This document shows positions 19,078 through 28,643 of a stretch of DNA of 64,000 bases, in pieces. Numbering within the stretch: the first letter of the stretch is position 1; each line of letters begins with the position of its first letter. Location of the stretch: contig NZ_JABVXC010000006.1 of assembly GCF_013349955.1 (NCBI RefSeq), forward strand, positions 1 through 64,000. Reading direction: 5' to 3'. The notes under the pieces were generated by a model. That model searched no databases. It was given only the letters and a program-made list of their open reading frames with translations, and was not told the origin of the DNA. Source of the DNA: Onishia taeanensis (GTDB lineage Bacteria > Pseudomonadota > Gammaproteobacteria > Pseudomonadales > Halomonadaceae). A program made the translations under genes and the position numbers.

Positions 19078-19381
19078 GGATTCAACCCTCGTCGGTCACC
19101 TGTACGGCGACTCTCGCTGTGTATTTTTGATGATCTCGCCCCCATCCGATGTCCCGCTTGGCTAGGCAGGGCAACGGAAGAGGGCAGAGCAGGCCGGCAA
19201 GGCCTAGTGAGATAGGCTCATTGTGACGTCCCCCTTGCGCCCCGACTAATGAAAGTTTCGCCACTCCCGTATCGATTTCATTCATATAAAAAACCAAACG
19301 AGCATAACCAGCAGGTCTAACGCTGAAGCGAAACACCATGCGAGGCATCGTGTCTAGCGTGTCTTCCATAGACTGCCACCG
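19078..19381. other. Spacer upstream of metF
   Basis: About 300 bp between the metF start and the end of the DMT exporter gene. It is AT-richer than its surroundings near 19120 and 19260-19290 and should hold the metF promoter (ribosome binding site GAGGG just before the ATG). I see no S-box, SAH or B12 riboswitch core. Confidence 0.4.
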
Positions 19382-20290
19382 CTAGGGTCTCTCCCTGGAT
19401 CGCGTGACATCGCGCCGCGACGGCCAGCGCAGCCAGCCGCTGCCGATCAGCATGCCAAGAGTGATCAAACCGGCGGCCAGGGCCAGCGAGCCGGTCGGCT
19501 CGGCATAGCCGCAGGCGATCAGCACCAGAGTCGAGAGCAGCGGCGTGAAGTAGGACAACAGCCCCAACAGACGAAGATCGCCGTGCTTGACGCCCCGATC
19601 CCAGGTGAAGAAAGCGCTGCCAACCGGGCCCAGGCCGAGCCCTAGCACCCCAAGCCACCCTAGCCCCTCGGGCCAGCGCGACGGTTCGAACAGCAGGTGG
19701 CCAAGCGCGGCAAGCACCGCGGTGACCAGGCAGAAACCGCCCACGGCCGCGGTCGGCACCTGGCGCACGGCCCGAGACAGCACCGAATAGCCGCTCCACA
19801 GGAAAGCACAGGCAATCGCCGCCCCGTATCCAAGGACAGAGCCCTCCCCCGACACATCACCGCCGATCAGCAGGGCCGCGCCGGCGAAGCCCAGCAGGGC
19901 GCCGATCACATGCACCGCCTTCAAGCGCTCCCCCGGCAACAGCGCCACGAACAGCACGATCAAAAGCGGCCATAGATAGCTGATCAGCCCGGCATTGGCC
20001 GCCGGAGCGTTCTGCTGCGCCACGAAGTAGAGGGCGTGATAGCCGAACAGACCGCCAACTCCCAGAGCCCAGACCGCCGGCGGCAGTCGCATCGCCATGG
20101 CAAGCGACTCCCCGCGCAGGGTCAGCCAGACGGCAAAACAGACGAAGGCGACCGCGAAGGCCAAGGACGTGAGCAGAAACGGCGGCACCGGACCGGCCAG
20201 TTGGGTCAGAGCCGCCAGCAGCGCCCAGTTGAGCACGGTCGTCGCCCCGATGGCGGTGGCACGTGAATCGGGGGGCGTGGCATCGGTCAT
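19382..20290 (-). CDS. DMT/EamA family transporter
   Basis: Inner-membrane protein of 302 aa with ten predicted membrane segments in two EamA repeats, similar to amino-acid or metabolite exporters such as YddG. I chose the ATG at 20290 (MTDATPPDSRATAIG), preceded by GGAG at good spacing, over an upstream start adding ten residues. Segments such as YHALYFVAQQNAPAANAGLISYLWPLL are typical of the first repeat. The substrate is unknown. It diverges from the AEC transporter gene. Confidence 0.8.
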   Translation of the reverse strand: MTDATPPDSRATAIGATTVLNWALLAALTQLAGPVPPFLLTSLAFAVAFVCFAVWLTLRGESLAMAMRLPPAVWALGVGGLFGYHALYFVAQQNAPAANAGLISYLWPLLIVLFVALLPGERLKAVHVIGALLGFAGAALLIGGDVSGEGSVLGYGAAIACAFLWSGYSVLSRAVRQVPTAAVGGFCLVTAVLAALGHLLFEPSRWPEGLGWLGVLGLGLGPVGSAFFTWDRGVKHGDLRLLGLLSYFTPLLSTLVLIACGYAEPTGSLALAAGLITLGMLIGSGWLRWPSRRDVTRSRERP

Positions 20291-20506
20291 CGCATGGCTC
20301 CAGGTTGACGAGGGTGGCAATAAGCCCCCTAGGCTTGCAGAAGCCCACGCCGATAACTTGTCGAATTCTGACCCTCGCCGGCCGAATCATCCACGCACGC
20401 GACTAATGACAGATGAGCGTCATGAAAGCTAAGACATCTGGCATCTAACACCCTGACAGACGGGCAACTGGCAGGCATGATGTGATTTTTATATCAGGAG
20501 ATACCG

Positions 20507-21448
20507 ATGGCGGAGCTCGACCTTGGCGCCACCCTGATGGCGCCGCTGTGGATGCTGCTGGCCTTCGTTGGCCTGGGGGTGATCTGTGCCCGACGGCTGG
20601 CTCTTGATCCACGCCCGATCGCCAGCCTGCTGATCTACGTGATCGCCCCGGTCACGGTCTTCCGCGGCCTGGTGCTGGGCGGCCCTACCCCGGCCTATCT
20701 GCTGCTGACGCTGGGTGTGTTCGTCATCGCCAGCCTGATGTGTCTGCTGGTCGGCCGACTCGCCCGCTCTTGCTTCGCCGCCGAGGAAGCCTCTCTGCTG
20801 GCTTTCTCCGCTGGCACCGCCAACACCGGCTACTTTGGGTTGCCGGTGGCCATGGTGCTGCTGTCACCCGAGGGCGTGACCCAGTACCTGTTCTGCCTGC
20901 TTGGCATGAACCTCTTTGAATTCACGCTGGGCTTCTACGTGGGCGCCCGAGGACGCTTCTCGGTGCGCGAGAGCCTGCACAAGATCCTGCGTCTGCCGCT
21001 GATTTACGCCTTCCTTGCCGCGCTGATCGTTAGCGGCCTGGCGCTGCCGCTGCCGACAGCGCTGATGGAAGGATTCGAGGTCTTCCCGCCTACCTACACC
21101 CTGCTGGGTATGATGATCATCGGCATGACCCTTGGGCGCGTCCGTTTCGGCGAGCTGGACCTGCGCTTTATCGGGGCCTCGCTGGCGGTGCGTTTCGGGC
21201 TCTGGCCGCTGGTCAGCCTGGCTGCCGTCCTGGCCCTGCAGGCAACGCTCGGCATCGGCGAAGAACTGGCGCTGGCACTGCTGCTGGTCGGGATAGTACC
21301 GCTGGCCGCCAATCTAGTGGTGGTGGCCATGGAGCTCGGCAGCCGGGCCGAGAAGGCCGCGGTGGCCGTGCTGATCAGCACCCTGATCGCCCCGCTGGTG
21401 ATGCCGTTCTACTTGGAAGGCTTGCTGGCACTGGTGGCGACGGGCTGA
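20507..21448 (+). CDS. AEC family transporter
   Basis: Auxin-efflux-carrier (AEC) superfamily membrane protein of 313 aa with about ten membrane segments. Characteristic parts are AFSAGTANTGYFGLPVAMVLL near residues 104-124 and the C-terminal LVGIVPLAANLVVVAMELG. Bacterial members move malate, malonate or related acids. The 3' end overlaps the convergent AraC regulator gene by 40 bp. Confidence 0.82.
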   Translation: MAELDLGATLMAPLWMLLAFVGLGVICARRLALDPRPIASLLIYVIAPVTVFRGLVLGGPTPAYLLLTLGVFVIASLMCLLVGRLARSCFAAEEASLLAFSAGTANTGYFGLPVAMVLLSPEGVTQYLFCLLGMNLFEFTLGFYVGARGRFSVRESLHKILRLPLIYAFLAALIVSGLALPLPTALMEGFEVFPPTYTLLGMMIIGMTLGRVRFGELDLRFIGASLAVRFGLWPLVSLAAVLALQATLGIGEELALALLLVGIVPLAANLVVVAMELGSRAEKAAVAVLISTLIAPLVMPFYLEGLLALVATG

Positions 21449-22167
21449 GCCTGCCGCCAGGCCCGCGGCGATAGGCCATGGCGGTCACGGAAGGTGCGCG
21501 AGAAATGGGCGGTATCGCCAAAGCCACAGGCCAGGGCGATCTCGGTGATGCTGGCTGAGGTTTCAGCCATCAGCGTCATGGCCTTGGCGAGGCGCCGCTC
21601 GACCAGCCAGGCATGCGGCGAACGGCCGGTCAGGGCATGGAACTGGCGCGCAAAGGCCGCCTCGGCCAAGTGGCAGCGAGCCGCCCAGTCCCGGACCCGC
21701 CAGCGCCGCGCCAGGTCGGCCTCGATCTCAGGCAACAGGCGCAACAAGCGCAGACGCGGCTCGCCGGCCGTCTTCGACGGTTCCCTCAAGGCACCGCCGA
21801 GCCAAGTCGCCAGCGCCGCCGGGTCGCCTTCCTCGAGTTGCCGCGCCCCGGCCATCAGCGAAGGCGATAGACGCCTCACCTGGGTCGTCAGCCCATCGTC
21901 CAGGGCCAGGGTCTCGCACCAGGCTTCCGGCAGGTCGAGCACCAGGGTGCGGTTATCCCGCGGCGCCAGATAATGATGGGTATCGCCCGAGGGAATCGGC
22001 ACCAGTATGCCGGGCTCGACGCGCCGGCCTCGGCCGGCCACTTCCAGCTCGACCGCGCCCTCGAGCCCGAGCAGCAGCTGGTGATAGCCATGGCGGTCGC
22101 TGAGCACGCGGTCCGGATAGGAGCGTACGGCAATAAGGGGAGACGCTGGGGAATCGGTGACGGTCAT
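21409..22167 (-). CDS. AraC family transcriptional regulator
   Basis: Regulator of 252 aa with an N-terminal cupin-like effector domain (HHYLAPRDNRTLVLD) and a C-terminal pair of HTH motifs (HLAEAAFARQFHALTGRSPH, then ITEIALACGFGDTAHFSRTF). The ATG at 22167 has AGGAGG five bases upstream and is preferred over a start 66 bp further up. The convergent overlap with the AEC gene suggests the pair may be functionally linked, but no operator was identified. Confidence 0.85.
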   Translation of the reverse strand: MTVTDSPASPLIAVRSYPDRVLSDRHGYHQLLLGLEGAVELEVAGRGRRVEPGILVPIPSGDTHHYLAPRDNRTLVLDLPEAWCETLALDDGLTTQVRRLSPSLMAGARQLEEGDPAALATWLGGALREPSKTAGEPRLRLLRLLPEIEADLARRWRVRDWAARCHLAEAAFARQFHALTGRSPHAWLVERRLAKAMTLMAETSASITEIALACGFGDTAHFSRTFRDRHGLSPRAWRQAQPVATSASKPSK

Positions 22168-22269
22168 GACAACCTCCTGCCCCATTGAAGCATACCCCCA
22201 GCGACGCACAAGGCCGTTCGATGGACAAGACAATGGACAGGAGCAGGATAGGCCGGTGTCATAAGCCTT

Positions 22270-22321
22270 GAATAAGAGTCTCGAGTAAGAGTCTCGAATA
22301 AGAGTCCCGAATAACAGCTCC
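22270..22321. repeat. 13-bp tandem repeat, four copies
   Basis: GAATAAGAGTCTC, GAGTAAGAGTCTC, GAATAAGAGTCCC and GAATAACAGCTCC follow one another without gaps. They lie between the AraC start and the end of the LpxH-like gene. The period is not a multiple of three, so it is not coding. Confidence 0.85.
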
Positions 22322-22353
22322 GGTCGAGAGCCCTGGACAAGAGCGCCGGGTGA

Positions 22354-23172
22354 TCAGGCCCGGGCCAGCGACGGCTCTGCCATGGGACGCGGCTCAACCG
22401 CCGGCTCCTTGCCGATCACCCGCCCCTGCCAGTCGATCAGGCTGAGCCGGCCCTCGCCATCTTCCATCAGCGCCGTGCAGTGCTCGACCCAGTCACCGTC
22501 GTTGCAGTACAGCACGCCCGGCCCCGTGGCGAAACCGGCCTTGTGGATATGCCCACCGATATAGCCATCCAGGCCTTCCCGAGCGGCCTGATGCAGGGCC
22601 GCCTGTTCGAACTGCTCGACGTAGCGGCGCGCCGCCCCCACCTGGTTTTTCAAGGCAGCGGCCAGCGACCAGTAAGGCATGCCCAACAGGCGGCGCCCGT
22701 GATTGCACCAGCGGTTCAACGACAGCACGAACTGGTGCATGCCATCACCGAGCGCCATCAGCCAGGGGGCCATGCGCACATGGGTGTCGAACTCGTCACC
22801 GTGGCTGACCAGCAGGCGCCGGTTGTCGGCCGTGACGTGGATCATGCGCCGTTCGATACGCACGTTGTAGAGCTTGAGGCCACACAGCTTGCGCAGGGCG
22901 GCATCGTGGTTGCCGGGAATGTAGATGACCTCGCAGCCACCGCGGGCCAGGCGTAAAACGCGCGCCACCAGGCGCTGCTGGGCAGTGGGCAGCACCGCGC
23001 GTTTGCGCATGGCGATCAGGTCGATGATGTCACCGACCAGATATAGCCGCCTGGGACGCACCCGACGCAGAAGGCTATCGAGCAGAGCGGCCTGGCAATC
23101 CGGCGTCCCCATGTGCAGGTCAGAAATGAATAGGGTACGGGCATCGGTCAAGGCAATGGACGAGTCAGTCAT
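22354..23172 (-). CDS. LpxH-like UDP-2,3-diacylglucosamine diphosphatase
   Basis: Calcineurin-like metallophosphoesterase of 272 aa, probably acting on UDP-2,3-diacylglucosamine in lipid A synthesis or on a related nucleotide-lipid. Metal-binding motifs are visible: FISDLHMG (DxH), LVGDIIDL (GDxxD), YIPGNHDAAL (GNHD), VSHGDEFD and GGHIHKAGF (GHxH). The ATG at 23172 has AAGGAGG upstream. It is longer than E. coli LpxH (240 aa), so a paralogue with a different substrate is possible. Confidence 0.78.
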   Translation of the reverse strand: MTDSSIALTDARTLFISDLHMGTPDCQAALLDSLLRRVRPRRLYLVGDIIDLIAMRKRAVLPTAQQRLVARVLRLARGGCEVIYIPGNHDAALRKLCGLKLYNVRIERRMIHVTADNRRLLVSHGDEFDTHVRMAPWLMALGDGMHQFVLSLNRWCNHGRRLLGMPYWSLAAALKNQVGAARRYVEQFEQAALHQAAREGLDGYIGGHIHKAGFATGPGVLYCNDGDWVEHCTALMEDGEGRLSLIDWQGRVIGKEPAVEPRPMAEPSLARA

Positions 23173-23316
23173 GGGGCGGCCTCCTTCGAACGCCCCCTCA
23201 CCATGCAGCCCTGCCGTGACGCCCCTATGGCGTGGCAGTGACGATACCGTGACAGTTGGCAACAGCCGGGATTCGCCAAGCACCGCCAGCCACCCGCAGC
23301 GCCTTGCGCGGGCCGG

Positions 23317-23979
23317 CTAAGCTCTGCTCCCCAAATCTGGCGCCACCAGCACCTTGGCCGCCGCAGGCCGGGCCCGTAGCCGCTCGATATACGCCATCAG
23401 GCGCGGCGTCTCGGCCAGGACATCCTTGGCAGCTGGAATACCAGCCAGATAGTCGAGCATCGGTGCGGCAATGGCATCGGCGATCGTGAAGTCGTCACCG
23501 ACCAGGTAGTCACCCAGGACCAGTTGCTGTTCCAGCAGGTTCATATGGCGCACCACTTCCGGCTGCGCCGCCGCCACGGCATCCTCGCGGACGATCCCGC
23601 CCTCCCCCTTGGGAAACACGAACTCCAGCAGATAGCGACGCACCAGGGCCTGATCGACGTAGAGGGCAAGCAGCCCGCTCCACTGGTCGACCTGCGCCCG
23701 CTGCCAAGCCGTTTCCGGCTGCAGGGCGGGCCCCTCGAAGGCCGCATCCAGGTAGCGGCAGATGCTCGCTGTCTCGATCAGACGCCGCTCCCCGTGCAGC
23801 AGGATGGGCACCTTGCCGAAAGGATGCAGCGCATAGTGCTCGGCTGAGTGCAGCACCATGGGGCGGCCATCAAGCTCGGCCCCCAGGCTATAGGCAATGC
23901 CCTTTTCCTCGCAGCAAAGCTGAACGCTACGCACGAAGGTACTGAACTGGGGGCCGACGATATGGACTGACGCGGTCAT
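23317..23979 (-). CDS. Glutathione S-transferase family protein
   Basis: Cytosolic GST-fold protein of 220 aa. An N-terminal thioredoxin-like domain (about 5-80) contains the motif with FGKVPILLHGERRLIETASICRYL, where the cis-Pro and Glu/Thr-Ser bind glutathione. An all-helical C-terminal domain follows (LEQQLVLGDYLVGDDFTIADAIAAP). I chose ATG 23979, with AAGGAG upstream. The substrate is unknown. Confidence 0.88.
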   Translation of the reverse strand: MTASVHIVGPQFSTFVRSVQLCCEEKGIAYSLGAELDGRPMVLHSAEHYALHPFGKVPILLHGERRLIETASICRYLDAAFEGPALQPETAWQRAQVDQWSGLLALYVDQALVRRYLLEFVFPKGEGGIVREDAVAAAQPEVVRHMNLLEQQLVLGDYLVGDDFTIADAIAAPMLDYLAGIPAAKDVLAETPRLMAYIERLRARPAAAKVLVAPDLGSRA

Positions 23980-24072
23980 CTGGACTGCTCCTTGGCTGGG
24001 AATCAATGGCAGGCGGCCGGGGGCTGGCCATGGCCGACGACGCCTGCAGCGAAGACGGGCCCTCAAAGGTGG

Positions 24073-25482
24073 CTAGTAGCGATAGCTATCCGGTTTGAAG
24101 GGGCCCTCGGGGGGGAGCCCCAAATAGTCTGACTGCGCCTGAGTCATGCGCGTGATCACCCCGCCGAAGCCCTCGACCATGTAGCGGGCGACCTCTTCGT
24201 CGAGATGGCGAGGCAGCACGGAAAGCGTCAGAGCGGCGGCGCGCTCGTCCAGCGGCAGATCGGCGAAGCGGCCCTCGAAGAGGTGGATCTGCGCCAGCAC
24301 CTGGTTAGCGAAGGAGCCATCCATGATCCGCGACGGATGCCCGGTGGCGTTACCCAGGTTGACCAGCCGGCCCTCGGCGAGCAGTAGCAGGTAATCGTCG
24401 CTCTCGGGGTCGAAGTCGCCCGGGTCGCTGTCGCGGTAGACCTTGTGAACCTGCGGCTTGATCTCCTCCCAGTGCCACTGGCGACGCATGTAGGCAGTAT
24501 CGATCTCGCTGTCGAAGTGGCCGATGTTGCACACTACGCAGCCCTTCTTGAGTGCCTTGAGCATCACGGCGTCGCAGGCATCGATGTTGCCGGTGGCGGT
24601 GACCACCAAATCGATCTTGCCGAGCAGGGCCAGATCGATGCTGGCCACGCCGCCGTTATGGCCCTCGAGATAGGGAGACACCACCTCGAAGCCGTCCATG
24701 CAGGCCTGCATGGCGCAGATCGGGTCGATCTCCGAGACCTTGACGATCATGCCCTCCTGACGCAGCGAGGCCGCCGAGCCCTTGCCGACATCGCCATAGC
24801 CCACCACCAGCGCCTGCTTGCCGGCCAGCAGGTGATCGAGGGCGCGCTTGATGGCATCCGACAGGGAATGACGACAGCCGTACTTGTTGTCGTTCTTCGA
24901 CTTGGTGACCGCGTCGTTGACGTTGATGGCCGGCACCTTGAGGCGACCATCACGCAGCATCTCGTGCAGGCGATGCACGCCGGTGGTGGTCTCCTCCGAG
25001 ATGCCGTGAATCCGCTCCAGCAGCTCGGGGCGTTGCTCATGCAACAGCGCCGTGAGGTCGCCGCCGTCGTCGAGTACCAGGTTCGGCACCCAGCCATCGG
25101 GGCCTTCGACGGTCTGTTCGATGCACCACCAGAATTCTTCCTCGCTCTCACCTTTCCAGGCGAACACCGGAATACCCGCCGCGGCGATTGCAGCGGCGGC
25201 ATGATCCTGGGTCGAGAAGATATTGCAGGACGACCAGCGCACGCTGGCCCCCAACGCGACCAGGGTCTCGATCAACACTGCGGTCTGGATGGTCATGTGG
25301 ATGCAACCGCTGATTCGCGCACCGGCCAGAGGCCGAGCACCACGGTATTTCTCACGAATCTTCATCAGCGCCGGCATTTCCGTCTCGGCGATGCGAATCT
25401 CGCGGCGGCCCCAATCGGCCAGGGAAGGATCGGCGACCTTGTGGTCACCCACGGGCACAGCGGACATGGCGGGTCGATTCAT
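24073..25482 (-). CDS. ahcY: Adenosylhomocysteinase
   Basis: Cytosolic NAD-dependent enzyme of 469 aa that hydrolyses S-adenosylhomocysteine to adenosine and homocysteine. Signatures are [19 protein letters not shown] near 84-102, the NAD motif [19 protein letters not shown] near 222-240 and the C-terminal PFKPDSYRY that closes the active site. The start is preceded by GAGGTG. Together with metF and metK it completes the SAM recycling set in this window. Confidence 0.96.
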   Translation of the reverse strand: MNRPAMSAVPVGDHKVADPSLADWGRREIRIAETEMPALMKIREKYRGARPLAGARISGCIHMTIQTAVLIETLVALGASVRWSSCNIFSTQDHAAAAIAAAGIPVFAWKGESEEEFWWCIEQTVEGPDGWVPNLVLDDGGDLTALLHEQRPELLERIHGISEETTTGVHRLHEMLRDGRLKVPAINVNDAVTKSKNDNKYGCRHSLSDAIKRALDHLLAGKQALVVGYGDVGKGSAASLRQEGMIVKVSEIDPICAMQACMDGFEVVSPYLEGHNGGVASIDLALLGKIDLVVTATGNIDACDAVMLKALKKGCVVCNIGHFDSEIDTAYMRRQWHWEEIKPQVHKVYRDSDPGDFDPESDDYLLLLAEGRLVNLGNATGHPSRIMDGSFANQVLAQIHLFEGRFADLPLDERAAALTLSVLPRHLDEEVARYMVEGFGGVITRMTQAQSDYLGLPPEGPFKPDSYRY

Positions 25483-25614
25483 GCGGCACCTCGGTCAACG
25501 AAGCGAGAGGGTACGGATACCTGACAGCAGTACTGCCACCTAATATAGGAGGCTTACCCGACTCTCACCACGCCGACCGAGCGGCTTGGGTTCCCAACCA
25601 AGGCGCCTAGGGTT

Positions 25615-25652
25615 TGTGCGAAAAGTCAGCGAGCGAAGGTAGTTTTCGTACA
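25615..25652. repeat. REP-like palindrome, copy 1
   Basis: A 38-bp imperfect palindrome with arms TGTGCGAAAA (25615-25624) and TTTTCGTACA (25643-25652). It lies just downstream of the Na+/H+ antiporter stop codon. It shares its core (GAAAAGTC, CGAGCG, GTA.TTTTC) with the element at 42893-42929, in opposite orientation. Confidence 0.6.
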
Positions 25653-25656
25653 GAGC

Positions 25657-26904
25657 CTAGCGCGGCGCCTTCAATACATGCCGAACCAGCCGACCAATGG
25701 TCAGGCCCTGAACGAGGATCGAGAACAGTACGATCACATAGGTGGTGACCACCAGAGTGTTGCGGATCTCGCCGTCTGGCAGTGACAGCGCCAAGGCCAC
25801 CGAAATACCGCCACGCAGCCCACCCCAGGTAAGCACGCGGGTCGTGCCGGCACGAAAGTCATGGCGGCTCGACAGCAGCCTGAGCGGCACGCCAATGATC
25901 AAAAAACGCGATACCAGAATCACCACCACCAGCGCCAGTGCAATGCCGACCACCTCGATGCTCAGCGGCATCAGCACCAGCTCGAGGCCAATCAACACGA
26001 ACAGCACGGCGTTGAGAATTTCGTCGATCAGTTCCCAGAAGGCATCAAGATAGCGGCGCGTGCTTTCTGACATGGCACCGCTGCGCGCCATATTGCCGAT
26101 GATCAGACCCGCCACCACCATGGCAATCGGCCCCGAGAGATGCAGGGCTTGAGCCAGCGCATAGCCGCCGACCACCAGGGCCAGGCTCAGCATCACCTCG
26201 ACCTGATACTGATTGATGCTGTTCATCAGCCGATAGACCAGCCCCCCGAGAGCCAAGCCGAGCAGGATGCCACCGCCGGCTTCCTCGATGAACAAGAGCC
26301 CCAGGTGCCCAATGTCGATACCCTCGCTGCCAGAGGCAGTGGCCACTCCCAGCAAAGCGGTGAACACCACCACCGCCACGCCGTCATTGAACAGCGACTC
26401 GCCGACGATGCGAATTTCCATATCGACCGGGGCCCCGGCGTTGCGCATGATGCCGAGCACCGCGATGGGATCGGTAGGCGAGATCAGCGCGCCGAATACC
26501 AGGCAGAAGGCATAAGGCACCCCCATCCCGACCTGCTGAAACAGCCACCAGGCCGCAGTACCGATCACCACGGTGGAGACCAACACCCCCAGGGTTGCCA
26601 GCAAACCGATCGAGACCCGGTAGTGATGAAGCTTCGAGAGATCGACGTGCAGGGCGCCAGCGAACAACAATAGCGACAGCATTCCGTCCATCAACAGCAC
26701 GTTGAAGTCGATGCGCGCAAGCCAGGCCTCGGCGGTCTGGGCAAATACCGTGGTCACCGTGACATGATCGAGGGCGATGACCATCAACGACATCGCCAGG
26801 GCGATCGCCATCACCCCGATGGTGGGTGGCAGGCGTAGCACTCGCTGGTTGAACCACATGCACAGCGCAGTGAGCGTGATGAAGAGGGCAGCAAGATTGA
26901 GCAT
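25657..26904 (-). CDS. Na+/H+ antiporter, CPA1/NhaP family
   Basis: Inner-membrane cation:proton antiporter of 415 aa with about 12 membrane segments. The conserved ion-site region FGALISPTDPIAVLGIMRNAG lies near residues 138-158, with a second conserved Asp in GESLFNDGVAVVVFTALL near 168-185. There is no long cytoplasmic tail. Relevant to pH and salt tolerance in a halophile. It is transcribed away from metK's terminator on the same strand. Confidence 0.88.
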   Translation of the reverse strand: MLNLAALFITLTALCMWFNQRVLRLPPTIGVMAIALAMSLMVIALDHVTVTTVFAQTAEAWLARIDFNVLLMDGMLSLLLFAGALHVDLSKLHHYRVSIGLLATLGVLVSTVVIGTAAWWLFQQVGMGVPYAFCLVFGALISPTDPIAVLGIMRNAGAPVDMEIRIVGESLFNDGVAVVVFTALLGVATASGSEGIDIGHLGLLFIEEAGGGILLGLALGGLVYRLMNSINQYQVEVMLSLALVVGGYALAQALHLSGPIAMVVAGLIIGNMARSGAMSESTRRYLDAFWELIDEILNAVLFVLIGLELVLMPLSIEVVGIALALVVVILVSRFLIIGVPLRLLSSRHDFRAGTTRVLTWGGLRGGISVALALSLPDGEIRNTLVVTTYVIVLFSILVQGLTIGRLVRHVLKAPR

Positions 26905-27005
26905 TCAGGCGCGTCCTTGGCGAATGACAACAGACTAGCGGGCGTGACGAGGAGCGGGATGGCAGCGAACCTTGGCCACAGGCAGGTGTTTACCTACCGA
27001 TACAC

Positions 27006-27031
27006 ATAGCACCTACAAATAGCACCTACAA
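27006..27031. repeat. Perfect 13-bp direct repeat, two copies
   Basis: ATAGCACCTACAA occurs twice without a gap (27006-27018 and 27019-27031), right beside the metK terminator. Confidence 0.8.
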
Positions 27032-27053
27032 AAGGACCCGCCGAAGCGGGTCC
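27028..27053 (-). terminator. Rho-independent terminator of metK
   Basis: On the minus strand an 8-bp stem (arms 27053-27046 and 27041-27034) with a stable TTCG tetraloop is followed by TTTT. It lies 27 nt after the metK stop. Confidence 0.85.
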
Positions 27054-27079
27054 CCTCAAAACGACTTTTCAGCACTGAC

Positions 27080-28300
27080 TTAAATACCGGCGGAGCGCTT
27101 GAGGGCCTCGACCTTGTCGGTCTTCTCCCAGGGGAAGGCCGTGAAGGTCTCGGTCTGTACTTCGCCGTTGACGTCGGTCCACTGATAGCTGGTCTCGAAC
27201 GGCTCGCGGCCGAAGTGACCGTAGGCCGCCGTCAGCTGATACATCGGATGCAGCAGATCGAGCATGCGCGTGATGGCATTGGGGCGCAGGTCGAAATGCT
27301 CACGCACCAGCTCGATGAGCTTGGCATCGCTGATCTTGCCGGTGCCGAAGGTGTTGACCGACACCGAGGTCGGCTCGGCCACGCCGATGGCGTAGGAGAC
27401 CTGGATCTCGCATTTGTCGGCAAGCCCGGCAGCGACCAGGTTCTTGGCCACGTAGCGGCCGGCATAGGCGGCGCTGCGGTCGACCTTGGACGGGTCCTTG
27501 CCGGAGAAGGCGCCACCGCCGTGGCGGGCCATGCCGCCGTAGGTGTCGACGATGATCTTGCGGCCGGTCAGGCCACAGTCACCCACCGGACCGCCGATCA
27601 CGAATTTGCCGGTCGGGTTGATATGGTACTGGGTGCTGTCGGTCAGCCACTCGGCGGGCAGTACCTGCTCGATGATCTCGCGCCGGACCATCTTGCGCAG
27701 GTCGCTCTGGTCGATTTCCGGGTCATGCTGGGTCGACAGCACCACCGCGTCGACGGCCACCGGCTTGCCGTCGTCACCGTAGCGGAAAGTGACCTGGCTC
27801 TTGGCGTCCGGACGCAGCCAGGGCAGCATGCCGCTCTTGCGCAGCTCCGCCTGACGCTCGACCAGCCGGTGCGAGTAGTGGATCGGCGCCGGCATGAAGG
27901 AGTCGGTCTCATTGGTGGCGTAGCCGAACATCAGCCCCTGGTCGCCGGCACCCTGATCTTCGGGCTTGCTGCGATCGACACCCTGGGCGATATCGACACT
28001 CTGCTTGCCGATCAGGTTGAGCACGCCACAGGTCTCGCCGTCGAAGCCGACGTCGGAGGAGGTATAGCCGATGTCCAGGATAACCTGGCGTACCAGCTCC
28101 TCGAGATCGACCCAGGCCGTGGTGGAAATCTCGCCGGCAACGATGGCCACACCGGTCTTCACCAGGGTCTCGCAGGCCACGCGAGCCTGCTTGTCGCGGG
28201 CGATGATGGCATCCAGCACCGCATCGGAAATCTGGTCGGCGATCTTGTCCGGATGTCCTTCGGACACGGACTCGGAAGTAAACAGGGAGTATTCGCTCAT
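27080..28300 (-). CDS. metK: S-adenosylmethionine synthetase
   Basis: Makes S-adenosylmethionine from methionine and ATP; 406 aa. Signatures are [19 protein letters not shown] at the N terminus, [12 protein letters not shown] near 116-127 and [19 protein letters not shown] near 260-278. All lie at the expected spacing. It is divergent from transketolase, as in pseudomonads. No SAM riboswitch is apparent in its leader. Confidence 0.97.
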   Translation of the reverse strand: MSEYSLFTSESVSEGHPDKIADQISDAVLDAIIARDKQARVACETLVKTGVAIVAGEISTTAWVDLEELVRQVILDIGYTSSDVGFDGETCGVLNLIGKQSVDIAQGVDRSKPEDQGAGDQGLMFGYATNETDSFMPAPIHYSHRLVERQAELRKSGMLPWLRPDAKSQVTFRYGDDGKPVAVDAVVLSTQHDPEIDQSDLRKMVRREIIEQVLPAEWLTDSTQYHINPTGKFVIGGPVGDCGLTGRKIIVDTYGGMARHGGGAFSGKDPSKVDRSAAYAGRYVAKNLVAAGLADKCEIQVSYAIGVAEPTSVSVNTFGTGKISDAKLIELVREHFDLRPNAITRMLDLLHPMYQLTAAYGHFGREPFETSYQWTDVNGEVQTETFTAFPWEKTDKVEALKRSAGI

Positions 28301-28643
28301 GGCGTCCTCGACCCTCTATCAATAACGGCCTGTTAATAACGGCGTGGGGGCACAGCACGGCGGCTGAAGCTGCATCGCCGACTGCCTTCCTGGGTGGCAG
28401 ACGCGACACGCGACGGGCCAAAGGGCCTCAGGGCGGCGATTCTACACCAGAGCGGTCATCGGTTCCTAGAAGCCCCGCGAGGCGCGGCAATTGATGGTTG
28501 CGCCCTTCTCGGCGACAATACGCCCCCTGAATCCAGCGTGCCGCATGCTGCGGTACCATTCCGCCATCTTGCTCGAGTCGCCCGCCCTGCCGCGCGGAGC
28601 CACCCGGGCACTGCCTAACTTGCCGCAGGCGAGGAGCTTGTCA
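28301..28643. other. Divergent metK/tkt spacer
   Basis: The 343-bp spacer should contain both promoters. Next to metK it has a degenerate 14-bp direct repeat (TATCAATAACGGCC, 28317-28330, then TGTTAATAACGGCG, 28331-28344). I see no riboswitch or small gene. Confidence 0.4.

Noticed and set aside
22262..22321. CRISPR array considered for this and other short repeats
   Set aside because: Units of 12-16 bp abut directly without spacers, and no cas genes are present.
25483..25560. Possible SAH riboswitch upstream of ahcY (ACCGAGGTGCCGC just before the ATG)
   Set aside because: The CCGAGG similarity sits directly on the start codon as the ribosome binding site, and the rest of the conserved core is missing.
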